From: Lentisalinibacter sp964602525
GTDB lineage: Bacteria; Pseudomonadota; Gammaproteobacteria; Steroidobacterales; Woeseiaceae
DNA length: 64,000 nucleotides
Direction: 5' to 3'
Assembly: GCA_964602525.1 (NCBI GenBank)
Contig: CAZRSA010000002.1
Location: 1 to 64,000, forward strand
Made by a program: the position numbers and the translations under genes. Of this stretch, positions 24,459 through 32,787 are shown piece by piece. Position 1 is the first letter of the stretch; each line of letters begins with the position of its first letter. The notes under the pieces were generated by a model that made no database searches, was not told the DNA's origin, and saw only the letters and a list, made by a program, of their open reading frames with translations.

Positions 24459-25223
24459 CTACCAGCCCAGGCTGCGGCCGCCGTCCACGGCGATGATCTG
24501 GCCGGTGACGTAGGTGGCGTCGCGCACCAGGTAGAGGACGCAGCCGGCGATGTCCGCCGGCGACCCGGTGCGCTTGAGCGCGGTCTGGCCGATGATGTTG
24601 TCCTTCACCGATTCGGCCATGTCCTCGTCCTCGGGCCAGAGGATGGCGCCCGGCGAGACGCCGTTGACGCGGACGTCGGGACCCAGGTCCTTGGCCAGGC
24701 AGCGGGTCAGCATGGCGAGCCCGGCCTTCGCCGGCCCGTAGACCGGATGGTCGCGCAGCGGGCGGCGCGCATGGATGTCCACCAGGTTCACGATCACGCC
24801 GCCGGCCTCGCGCAGGTGCGGCGCGGCAGCCTGGGAAAGGAACAGGGGCGCCTTCAGGTTGGTGCCCACCAGGTCGTTCCAGTGCTCCGGCGTGATGGTG
24901 CCAACGGGCGTGGGGTAGAAGGTGGAGGCGTTGTTCACCAGAACGTCCAGCCGGCCGGTGCGGGCCACGACCCGCTCCACCAGGGAGTCCCGGGCCGCGT
25001 CGTCCAGCAGGTCGGCGGTGAAGGTGGCCGCCGAGCCCGGGCGTGCTGCCTCGAGTTCCGCCACCAGCGCTTCGGCGGGACCGGCCGAGCTGCGATAATG
25101 CACGGCGATATTCGCCCCGGCCCCGTGCAGCGTGCGCGCTATCTCCGCGCCGATGCGCTTCGCGCCGCCGGTAATCAAGACCCAGCGGGAAGCGAGAGGA
25201 TCGAGATTGTCGTGATCGCCCAT
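24459..25223 (-). CDS. PTR1/FolM-like pteridine reductase (SDR family)
   Basis: A 254-residue short-chain dehydrogenase. The cofactor loop is TGGAKRIG, with the arginine of the TGxxxRxG form used by NADPH-dependent pteridine reductases. The active site has Asp (NLVDIHARRP) where most SDRs have Ser, then Tyr 13 residues later and Lys four on (VYGPAK), the Asp-Tyr-Lys arrangement of PTR1. The ending GQIIAVDGGRSLGW is typical. It probably reduces dihydrofolate, dihydrobiopterin or dihydromonapterin. folB and folK lie nearby on the other strand, which supports a pterin role. It is divergent from the methyltransferase gene. Confidence 0.88.
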   Translation of the reverse strand: MGDHDNLDPLASRWVLITGGAKRIGAEIARTLHGAGANIAVHYRSSAGPAEALVAELEAARPGSAATFTADLLDDAARDSLVERVVARTGRLDVLVNNASTFYPTPVGTITPEHWNDLVGTNLKAPLFLSQAAAPHLREAGGVIVNLVDIHARRPLRDHPVYGPAKAGLAMLTRCLAKDLGPDVRVNGVSPGAILWPEDEDMAESVKDNIIGQTALKRTGSPADIAGCVLYLVRDATYVTGQIIAVDGGRSLGW

Positions 25224-25294
25224 ACCGGCCGCCTTCCGTCCGTTTGTCGCCGCGCCTGTGTTTCGGCTCCGGCAGTGATACGGATTCGCCGGGA

Positions 25295-26500
25295 ATGATG
25301 CAAGTCCGCGACGCCGGCCCGGATGCCCTGCCGGCCCCCGGGGCCGATGCCCGTGCCCACTCGGAACGAGTCGTGGCGCTGATCCGTGAGCATATCCGTA
25401 CCGCCGGCGGCGCGCTGGGCTTCGCCGACTACATGAATCTGGCGCTGTATGCCCCGGGCCTGGGCTATTACTCGGCCGGCGCGCGCAAGTTCGGCCCCGC
25501 GGGCGACTTTGTCACCGCGCCGGAGGTGAGCCCGCTGTTCTCCCGCGTCCTGGCGCGCCAGCTCGCCGGCATGCTCGAGTCCCTGGACGGCGGCGACATC
25601 CTCGAGCTCGGCGCCGGCAGCGGTGTGATGGCGGCGGAGATCCTGGCCGCGCTGGATGCTGCGGACAAGCTGCCGCGGCGCTATCTGATCCTGGAGGTGA
25701 GCGCGGAGCTGCGGGCCCGTCAGCGCGAGCGCATCGCCGAGCGGGTGCCGGAGCTGACCGACCGGGTGCGCTGGCTGGATGCGATGCCGGCCGAGCCGCT
25801 GCGCGGCGCCGTCATTGGCAACGAGGTGGCGGACGCACTGCCGGTCGAGCGGTTCCGCCGCGAGGCGGACGGCGTGAGCCGCATGGTGGTGACCGCGACG
25901 GCGGACGGCCTCGCACTCGACTGGGCGCCCGCGCCGCCGGCACTGACGGATGCGGTTGCCGCGCTGGAGACCCGGCTCGGCCGGCGTCTCGCGCCCGGCT
26001 ACGTCTCGGAGCTGTCCCTCGGGCTCCCAGGCTGGATCAGCGACGTGGCCGGGGCCCTCGGCGAGGGCTTCCTGCTCCTCGCCGACTACGGCTTCGGCGA
26101 GTCGGAGTACTACGCGCCGGAGCGCAACGGCGGTACCTTCCGCTGTCACTACCGGCACCGCGCCCACGACGACGCACTGTTCTGGCCGGGGCTGCAGGAC
26201 CTCACGGCCTGGGTGGACTTCAGTGCGCTGGCGCGGGGCGGGGTGGCAGCCGGCCTGGAGCTCGCCGGTTATACGACCCAGGCCCACTTCCTGATCGCCG
26301 GCGGACTGGAGGCCGAACTCGCCGGCTTCGAGTCCCTGGACGAGCGCCGGCGGCTTTCGTTGTCTGCCGAAGTCAAAACCCTTACATTGCCCGGCGAGAT
26401 GGGCGAGGCATTCAGATTCATCGGTTTCAGCCGGGCGGGCGACCCGCCGCTGCCGCGGCCCCCGGGTTTCGCGCTGAGCGATCTCAGGCGCACGTTGTGA
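25295..26500 (+). CDS. Class I SAM-dependent methyltransferase of the MidA/NDUFAF7 family
   Basis: A 401-residue protein with the DUF185/MidA signature: FADYMNLALYAPGLGYYS near residue 46, GDFVTAPEVSPLF near 70, ILELGAGSGVMAAEIL as SAM-binding motif I near 108, and GNEVADALPVERF near 190. In mitochondria NDUFAF7 methylates an arginine in complex I subunit NDUFS2; the bacterial role is likely similar but unproven. Two adjacent ATGs (25295, 25298) are equally possible starts. It leads into uppP 10 bases later. Confidence 0.9.
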   Translation: MMQVRDAGPDALPAPGADARAHSERVVALIREHIRTAGGALGFADYMNLALYAPGLGYYSAGARKFGPAGDFVTAPEVSPLFSRVLARQLAGMLESLDGGDILELGAGSGVMAAEILAALDAADKLPRRYLILEVSAELRARQRERIAERVPELTDRVRWLDAMPAEPLRGAVIGNEVADALPVERFRREADGVSRMVVTATADGLALDWAPAPPALTDAVAALETRLGRRLAPGYVSELSLGLPGWISDVAGALGEGFLLLADYGFGESEYYAPERNGGTFRCHYRHRAHDDALFWPGLQDLTAWVDFSALARGGVAAGLELAGYTTQAHFLIAGGLEAELAGFESLDERRRLSLSAEVKTLTLPGEMGEAFRFIGFSRAGDPPLPRPPGFALSDLRRTL

Positions 26501-26510
26501 GCCCGTTGCC

Positions 26511-27308
26511 GTGACCTGGTGGCAGTCGGTCGTGCTCGCCCTGCTGCAGGGCCTGACCGAGTTCCTCCCGATCTCCAGCTCCGGCCATCTCGTGCTGGTG
26601 CCGGTGCTCGCCGGCTGGCAGGACCAGGGCCTGGCCTTCGACGTCGCGGTGCATTTCGGCACCCTGGCGGCGGTGCTGATCTACTTTCGCCACGATCTCC
26701 TGACCATGGCCGGCGGCTGGTTCCGCCACGTCGGCGGCCGCGGCCCGTCGCCGGAAGCCCGGCTGGCCTGGGCGGTGATCGTGGGTACGCTGCCCCTCGT
26801 CCTGGCCGGCTTCGCGGGGCACGACTGGATCGAGGCCAACCTGCGCTCGGCCCTGGTCATCGCCGCCACCACCGGCGGGTTCGGCATCGCACTCTGGCTG
26901 GCGGACGCCTTCGGCGGCCAGCGCCGCACCGAGGACAGCCTGCGCCTGACGGATGCCCTGCTGATCGGGCTGGCACAGGTGCTCGCGCTCATCCCCGGGA
27001 CGTCGCGTTCGGGCATTACCATGACGGCCGCGATGGCGCTGGGGCTCACCCGCAGCGCTGCGGCCCGGTTCTCGTTCCTGCTGTCCGTGCCCGCCATCCT
27101 GGCGGCCACCGGGCTCGAGACCTGGAATCTCGTCGGCTCGCCGGACCCGGTCCGATGGGACATCCTGGCCGGCGCCACCGCCATCTCCGCCGCGACCGCC
27201 TATCTGGCGATCCGGCTGTTCCTCGGCTTCATCGAACGCATCGGCATGTGGCCCTTCGCCGTATACCGGCTGGCACTGGCGGGTGTGATCCTCTGGCTGG
27301 TGGTCTAG
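26511..27308 (+). CDS. uppP: Undecaprenyl-diphosphatase UppP (BacA)
   Basis: A 265-residue inner-membrane enzyme that dephosphorylates undecaprenyl pyrophosphate so the lipid carrier for peptidoglycan and LPS sugars can be reused. Both active-site regions are present: LQGLTEFLPISSSGHL near residue 12 and PGTSRSGITMTAAM near 162. About eight hydrophobic segments. GTG 26511 is the start, 10 bases after the methyltransferase stop. Confidence 0.96.
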   Translation: MTWWQSVVLALLQGLTEFLPISSSGHLVLVPVLAGWQDQGLAFDVAVHFGTLAAVLIYFRHDLLTMAGGWFRHVGGRGPSPEARLAWAVIVGTLPLVLAGFAGHDWIEANLRSALVIAATTGGFGIALWLADAFGGQRRTEDSLRLTDALLIGLAQVLALIPGTSRSGITMTAAMALGLTRSAAARFSFLLSVPAILAATGLETWNLVGSPDPVRWDILAGATAISAATAYLAIRLFLGFIERIGMWPFAVYRLALAGVILWLVV

Positions 27309-27346
27309 GACGCCTGCGGCATGTCGCCGGGACGTACTCCCGAGCA

Positions 27347-28576
27347 TCAGCCGCTGTCGCGGGGCAGGGCCTCGCGCAGGGCGCCGATGCGTGCTTCCCG
27401 GATGGCCCGGCCGATGGCAGGCCCTTGCAGGTCCTCGTCCGCCACGTCGTCGGCGGATACCGCGGCCGCGACCGCCAGCGCCGTCCGCAGACGGTCGGCC
27501 TGGGGATAGGGACGGTCCTCCAGGCCGGTGCGCCCGCGGGCGTCGGCCTCGCAGGCGAGCAGGAACGCCTCGAAGCGCTCCGGCCGCCGGAAGGCATCGG
27601 CCGCCTCGAGCAGCTTCATGACCGTGGACGGCCTGAGTTCCGCGGCGCGATGGCAGAGGCCGTGATACTCGGCCACGAGCAGGGCGAGTTCCCGGCAGGC
27701 CTTCGGCACGGGCACCCGCTCGCACAGTCGGCCGATCAGCCGCACGCTGCGCCGCTCGTGGCCCCGGTGGCTGGGCCATTCCGACTCCGGCGTCTCGCCC
27801 TTGCCGAGGTCATGGGTGAGGGCGGCGAAGCGCACCGCCAGTGAAGGTGACAGCCGCGCCGCCTGCTCCACCGCCAGCAGCGTGTGCAGGCCCGTGTCGA
27901 CTTCCGGGTGCCACTGTTGCGGCTGGGGCACGCCGAACAGCGCGTCCAGCTCGGGGAAGAGCACCTGCAGCGCTCCGCAGACGTAGAGGATATGGAAATA
28001 GACGCCCGGCCGGGGGCCCTCGAGGGCGTTGGCCGTCTCCTGCCACACGCGCTCCGGCGTCAAGTGCTCCAGCTCGCCGGACTGCGACAGCTCCGCCATG
28101 AGGCCGAGGGTCTCGCCGGCGAGGGTGAAATCCAGGTCGGTGAACCGCGCCGTGAAACGGGCGGCGCGCAGCACCCGCAGCGGGTCCTCCGAGAATGCCG
28201 GCGAGACGTGGCGGAGGACGCGTTCCTCCAGGTCCTGCCGGCCGCCCCAGGGGTCGATGATCCCGCCGTCGGGGGACTCGGCCATGGCGTTGACGGTGAG
28301 GTCCCGCCGGCGCAGATCGTCCTCCAGCGTGACGTCCGGCGAGGTATCGAACTCGAAGCCGTGATAGCCGTGGCCCGACTTGCGCTCGCTGCGCGCGAGC
28401 GCATACTCCTCCCCGGTTTCCGGGTGCAGGAAGACGGGGAAGTCCCTGCCGACCTGGCGGTAGCCCCGCTCGATCATCTCCTCGGGGGTGGTGCCGACCA
28501 CGACCCAGTCCCGCTCCCTGACCGGCAGGCCGAGCAGGCGGTCACGGACTGCTCCGCCGACGAGGTAGACTTCCAT
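27347..28576 (-). CDS. cca: Multifunctional CCA-adding enzyme (tRNA nucleotidyltransferase, HD domain)
   Basis: A 409-residue class II nucleotidyltransferase that builds or repairs the tRNA 3' CCA. The start MEVYLVGGAVRDRLLGLPV, the catalytic RERDWVVVG aspartate region, RRDLTVNAMA and the EDPLRVLRAARF motif closely follow E. coli Cca (412 residues). The C-terminal HD phosphohydrolase domain is intact (THDLGKG near 254), predicting 2',3'-cyclic phosphodiesterase and phosphatase activities. Its ATG lies only 14 bases from the start of the divergent aminopeptidase gene. Confidence 0.96.
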   Translation of the reverse strand: MEVYLVGGAVRDRLLGLPVRERDWVVVGTTPEEMIERGYRQVGRDFPVFLHPETGEEYALARSERKSGHGYHGFEFDTSPDVTLEDDLRRRDLTVNAMAESPDGGIIDPWGGRQDLEERVLRHVSPAFSEDPLRVLRAARFTARFTDLDFTLAGETLGLMAELSQSGELEHLTPERVWQETANALEGPRPGVYFHILYVCGALQVLFPELDALFGVPQPQQWHPEVDTGLHTLLAVEQAARLSPSLAVRFAALTHDLGKGETPESEWPSHRGHERRSVRLIGRLCERVPVPKACRELALLVAEYHGLCHRAAELRPSTVMKLLEAADAFRRPERFEAFLLACEADARGRTGLEDRPYPQADRLRTALAVAAAVSADDVADEDLQGPAIGRAIREARIGALREALPRDSG

Positions 28577-28590
28577 CGAATCATTCTAAC

Positions 28591-29625
28591 GTGAAGGCGC
28601 GTATGGTCCGCAAATCCCTCATTCGCGCGGGTCTGGCGGCGATGCTCGTGCTTTTCTCGAGTGGCCTCGCCGGCTGCTATTACCTGCAGGCCGCCCGCGG
28701 CCAGCTGGAGATCGTGCGCAAGCGCACGCCCATCGTCGAGGTGGTGGCCGACCCTGCGACGCCCGCGTCGCTGCGCCGGCGACTGGAGCTCGTGGGCTCG
28801 GCCCGGGACTTCGCCGTCCAACGGCTGGGCCTGCCCGACAATGGCAGCTACCGCAGCTATGCCGACCTCGGCCGCGACTTCGTGGTCTGGAACGTTTTCG
28901 CCGCGCCGGAGTTCTCGGTGGAGCCGAAGCGCTGGTGCTTCCCGGTGGCCGGCTGCGTCGCCTACCGGGGCTACTTCGCCAGGGAAGCGGCCGAGGCGGA
29001 GGCGGCACGGCTGGCCGCGGACGGTTACGACACCCACGTGGCCGGGGTCGCCGCCTATTCCACGCTGGGGCGCTTCGAGGACCCGGTGCTGAACACGATG
29101 ATGGGCTGGTCCGATCTCGCGCTGGTGGAGACCCTGTTCCACGAACTCGCCCACCAGCGCCTGTACGTGCAGGACGACACCGAGTTCAACGAGTCCTTCG
29201 CCACCGTGGTGGGACGCACGGGGGTGCGCCGCTGGCTGGAGTCCCGCGGGGATGGCGAGGGGGATGCGGACGGGCTCGCGGAACTCGACCGCCGCATCGC
29301 GTGGCAGCGCGAGTGGATGGCGGAGGTGCTGGCCCTGCGCGAACGGCTGGAGGCGCTGTACGCGAGCGGCCGTCCGCCGGCGAAGATGCGCCGGGAGAAG
29401 TCGCGCCTGTTCGCCGAGCTGGCCGGCTCGGCGATCGCACCCCGCCGCGTACCCGGCGACAACGCGGCACTTATACCGGCCATGGCCTATCACGGCCTGG
29501 TGCCGGAGTTCACGGGCCTGCTGGAGGACTGTGGCGGCTCCCTCCGCTGCTTCTACGAACGCACGGCCGCTCTGGGCGAGCTGGAGCCCGCCGGGCGCCG
29601 TCAGCGCCTCGCCGCCTACCGCTGA
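28591..29625 (+). CDS. Predicted aminopeptidase family (PF10023-like) lipoprotein
   Basis: A 344-residue protein with a lipoprotein signal ending in LAGC (residues about 26-29), then YYLQAARGQLEI, which marks the predicted-aminopeptidase family. HELAHQRLYV near residue 187 is an HExxH zinc motif, and NESFATVVGRTG about 15 residues on supplies the likely Glu ligand. An envelope metallopeptidase is inferred. GTG 28591 or ATG 28603 may be the start. The 3' end overlaps the convergent NDUFA9-like gene by 10 bases. Confidence 0.87.
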   Translation: MKARMVRKSLIRAGLAAMLVLFSSGLAGCYYLQAARGQLEIVRKRTPIVEVVADPATPASLRRRLELVGSARDFAVQRLGLPDNGSYRSYADLGRDFVVWNVFAAPEFSVEPKRWCFPVAGCVAYRGYFAREAAEAEAARLAADGYDTHVAGVAAYSTLGRFEDPVLNTMMGWSDLALVETLFHELAHQRLYVQDDTEFNESFATVVGRTGVRRWLESRGDGEGDADGLAELDRRIAWQREWMAEVLALRERLEALYASGRPPAKMRREKSRLFAELAGSAIAPRRVPGDNAALIPAMAYHGLVPEFTGLLEDCGGSLRCFYERTAALGELEPAGRRQRLAAYR

Positions 29626-30581
29626 GTGAGGCGTCCGGCTTCCTTTCGGTAGCGGGAGTAGCGGGCGTTGCGGCCGGCCTTGCCGACGTAGAGCGGCATT
29701 GCGCTCTCCAGCGAGCGTGGCCGGATGCCGAAGTGGGCGAAGCCGTCGCTGTCGCACACGCTCGGCACCGTCAGGGAAAGATAGTTGTCCCGGGACAGCG
29801 GCTTGCCGGGCACGTACTCGAAGATGTTCGCCTGCAGCCGGGACGCCCACTCCGGCAGGCCGATGATCAGGCGGCGGATCTCCAGGGTCGCGCAGATGAG
29901 CTCCACCAGCTCGCGCAGCGTGTAGGTCCTCGGTCCGCACAGCTCGTAGCGCCGGGATTCGGTCTCCGGGTCGTCCAGGGACAGGGCGAAGGCCTCGGCG
30001 ACGTCATCCACCGAGACCGGCCCGAAGCGCGAGTCGGGCATCGCCAGCGGCAGCACGGGGAGGAACTTCAGCAGGCCGGCGAAGGTGTTCACGAAGCCGT
30101 CGTCCGGGCCGAAGATGACCGAGGGCTGGAAGATCGTCCAGGCCAGGTCGTCGCCGCTGTCCCGCTCGATGATCTGCTCGGCCTCGCCCTTGGTGCGCAG
30201 GTAATGGCTGGGCCCTTCCGGGCTTGCCTTCAGCGCGCTCATCTGCAGCAGCCGGCCGACGCCGCTCGAGCGGCAGGCGGCCACGACCTTGCGGGTGAGT
30301 TCCCGGTGGGCCTGGTCGAAGCCCCGCCCGCTGTGGCCGCTCTCGTTCAGGATGCCCACGAGGTTGATCACGGCGTCCTGGCCCCGTAACAGCCGCTCCA
30401 GGGCGGCCGGGTCATGGATGTCCGCGGCGACCACGGTGACCGTGGGCAGCACCTTCAGGTGCCGTCCGTTCTCCACGTTGCGGGTGGGAACCAGTACCCG
30501 GTGCTGCTCGGCCGCGAGGCGTTCGACGATCTCCGTACCGACAAAACCGGTACCGCCCAGTACGCAGATGCTGTGGGTCAT
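29616..30581 (-). CDS. NDUFA9-like NAD(P)-binding atypical SDR
   Basis: A 321-residue protein with the Rossmann start ICVLGGTGFVGTEIVERL, an LVGILNESG loop and SALKASPEGPSHYLRTKGEAE, matching the complex I NDUFA9 subunit-like branch of atypical SDRs. Catalytic SDR residues are replaced by the atypical Y/K pair (HYLRTK). Function in bacteria is unknown. Its ATG overlaps the TGA of slt (ATGA), so it is translationally coupled to the transglycosylase. Confidence 0.88.
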   Translation of the reverse strand: MTHSICVLGGTGFVGTEIVERLAAEQHRVLVPTRNVENGRHLKVLPTVTVVAADIHDPAALERLLRGQDAVINLVGILNESGHSGRGFDQAHRELTRKVVAACRSSGVGRLLQMSALKASPEGPSHYLRTKGEAEQIIERDSGDDLAWTIFQPSVIFGPDDGFVNTFAGLLKFLPVLPLAMPDSRFGPVSVDDVAEAFALSLDDPETESRRYELCGPRTYTLRELVELICATLEIRRLIIGLPEWASRLQANIFEYVPGKPLSRDNYLSLTVPSVCDSDGFAHFGIRPRSLESAMPLYVGKAGRNARYSRYRKEAGRLTQR

Positions 30582-32593
30582 GGTTCGTTGTCCTCGGCCT
30601 GCGCCAGCGCCAGCCGCTCGCCCGTGGGCGGCACGGGGGCATGCAGCGCCGAGAGCCTGAGCTCCCGGCCGGTCAGGCGCCAGCTGAATATGCTGTCCGC
30701 CGTCAGCACCCGTTTGACGTAGCTGCGGGTCTCGGCGAAGGGGATGGTCTCGATCCAGATGTCCGCCGGCAGGGAGCGCGTCTCCGGCAGCCAGCGCTCC
30801 ACCCGGTGCGGGCCGGCATTGTAGGCCGCCGTGGCGAGCACCGGGTTGGCCCCGAAGCGCTCGTAGACCTTGGCCAGGTAACGGGTGCCGAGCTGGATGT
30901 TGGCGGGCGGGTCGATCAGCGTGGCGTAGCCGCGCCAGCGCAGCCGCTCGCGCCGGGCGGTGCCGCGGCCGGTGGCCGGCATGAGCTGCATCACGCCGAC
31001 GGCGCCGGCGGACGATCGGATGTCCGCCATGAACAGGCTCTCGCTGCGGGCGATGCCGTACGCCCACGCCTCGCGTATGTCGGCCGCTGCGGCGTGGGTC
31101 TCGAAATACTCCCGCCACGGCAGCGGATAGCGCAGGGCGAGGTCGTCGTAGCGGCCGGCCTTCGCGGCAGTGGCGATCGCGCGGGAATGCCAGCCCCAGC
31201 GATGGGCGAGCAGCGCTGCCTGGGTGAGGCGATGATTGTCGAGCCCGGCCACGGCATCGTTCCACTCGCCGCGTCCCGGGCTCTCGAGCCCCACGTGGAA
31301 CAGTTCGCCGGCCCGGTGGATGGCGGGATCCCGGATCAGCGCCGCGATGGCCGCCTCGTCGGCGGCCAGGGGTTGGTGGCCGAGCACGTAGGGCAGGTCC
31401 AGGGCGTCGGCTGCCAGGAAGCCGTGGTAGCTGCGCTCCCCGGCGAGTGCCGTCCAGATTGCCTCGGCGCCGGCCCGGTCGCCGGTGGCCGCCAGCGCCC
31501 GCGCGCGCCAGTAGCGCCAGATCGCCTCGTCGGCCATCCCGGCCGGCATGGCCGCCACGGCCGCGAGCACGTCCGGCCAGTCCTCTCGCCGCAGGGCATC
31601 CCGCGTGCGCCATGCGAGCACGTCCTCGCCGGCCAGATGGGCAGGCACCGCCTTCAGCAGTCCGGGCGCGGCCGGTTCCCGCCGCAGCGCGGCGCGGATG
31701 GCGATGTAGCCCGCCACCTCCCAGCGCTCGCGGCCGGAGACGCCCAGCGAGGGCGCCAGGCGACGCCAGAGTTCCGCCGCGTAAGCGGGATCGCGGCGGG
31801 CCAGTGCCTGCACGCCCCAGAGGATACGCGCCCGGGTCGCGCCGTCCGCATCGGCCGGGTCCAGCCGTACCAGTTCCCGGGCGGGATCGTCCTGCATGGC
31901 CAGCCATGCAGCCGCTTCCCGCTGTGAGGCGTCGTCCAGCTGCCGCGCGAGGTAGCGGGCGAGGCGGAATTCCCGCGCGTCGATGGCCAGTTCGAATCGC
32001 TGCCGGTAACGCTCGGCGTCCAGCAGGCCCACGCTGCGCATTTCGTCGAATACCTGATCGCACTCGCGGGGCTGGCTGCGGCCCGACAGCCACAGCCGCT
32101 CGACGTCTGCCTCGCCATAGCGATGGCCGGGCTCGGCGAGCCGCCTGGCCTGTGCCGCCTGGCAGTCGAGCCGGGTGATGCCGGCATCGGCATAACGCTC
32201 GGCGTACAGGGTCAGGAAGCGGGGCCAGTCGCCCCGGCGCGCCAGTTCGCGGATCCAGCGATAGGCGAGGCGGCGGGCCGGCGGCAGGTGCGCGTATTCG
32301 CGCAGGAAATCCTCCACCGTCTCCGCCTCCGCACGGCGGATGGTTGCCTGCAGCCAGGCCGCCCGCAGGTCGGGCCAGAGCGCGTAATCCGACAGCTCGC
32401 CCGCGGCCGCGCGGGCCGGATCCCAGTTGCCCTCCCGCGCCTCGGCATAGACGGCGGCGAACAGCTGCCGCCGGTCGTCGATGCGCTCGTCGGCGGACCG
32501 CAGCGCTGCGGCCGCTGCCGCCGACGTTGCCAACAGCACCGACAGAGCGGCGATAGCAGACAGGAAGCGCGAGCGTGTGAGGCGACGGTGCAT
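30578..32593 (-). CDS. slt: Soluble lytic murein transglycosylase (Slt70 type)
   Basis: A 671-residue periplasmic enzyme that cleaves the MurNAc-GlcNAc bond with formation of 1,6-anhydroMurNAc. A signal peptide (FLSAIAALSVLLATSAAAAAA) is followed by a long alpha-superhelical ring region and the C-terminal SLT domain with the catalytic Glu in GIARSESLFMADIRSSAGAV near residue 515, then GVMQLMPAT and TAAYNAGPHRVERWL. ATG 32593 gives the proper signal peptide; longer upstream frames are rejected. Length is slightly above E. coli Slt (645). Confidence 0.94.
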   Translation of the reverse strand: MHRRLTRSRFLSAIAALSVLLATSAAAAAALRSADERIDDRRQLFAAVYAEAREGNWDPARAAAGELSDYALWPDLRAAWLQATIRRAEAETVEDFLREYAHLPPARRLAYRWIRELARRGDWPRFLTLYAERYADAGITRLDCQAAQARRLAEPGHRYGEADVERLWLSGRSQPRECDQVFDEMRSVGLLDAERYRQRFELAIDAREFRLARYLARQLDDASQREAAAWLAMQDDPARELVRLDPADADGATRARILWGVQALARRDPAYAAELWRRLAPSLGVSGRERWEVAGYIAIRAALRREPAAPGLLKAVPAHLAGEDVLAWRTRDALRREDWPDVLAAVAAMPAGMADEAIWRYWRARALAATGDRAGAEAIWTALAGERSYHGFLAADALDLPYVLGHQPLAADEAAIAALIRDPAIHRAGELFHVGLESPGRGEWNDAVAGLDNHRLTQAALLAHRWGWHSRAIATAAKAGRYDDLALRYPLPWREYFETHAAAADIREAWAYGIARSESLFMADIRSSAGAVGVMQLMPATGRGTARRERLRWRGYATLIDPPANIQLGTRYLAKVYERFGANPVLATAAYNAGPHRVERWLPETRSLPADIWIETIPFAETRSYVKRVLTADSIFSWRLTGRELRLSALHAPVPPTGERLALAQAEDNEP

Positions 32594-32729
32594 GACCAGA
32601 ACATACTGAGCGGCTCGGACGGTGGCAAGGCGAACAAGTTCGTCGTATTCGATCGGCTCGACCGATGGCCGAGACCGCGGCCGATGCCGGCAGGCTGCTT
32701 TCTGCCCCGCGGGCCGCGTCGATGCAGGC

Positions 32730-32770
32730 AAAAAAAAGAGGCCGGACCGCAGCAGCTGCGGACCGGCCTC
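32730..32770 (-). terminator. Rho-independent terminator after degQ
   Basis: Minus-strand hairpin with a 15-position stem (8 bp, one A/A mismatch, 6 bp; arms 32738-32752 and 32756-32770) and a 3-base loop, followed by eight U. It lies 18 bases past the DegQ stop. A textbook terminator. Confidence 0.93.
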
Positions 32771-32787
32771 GTGGCAGGGGGTGGCGC

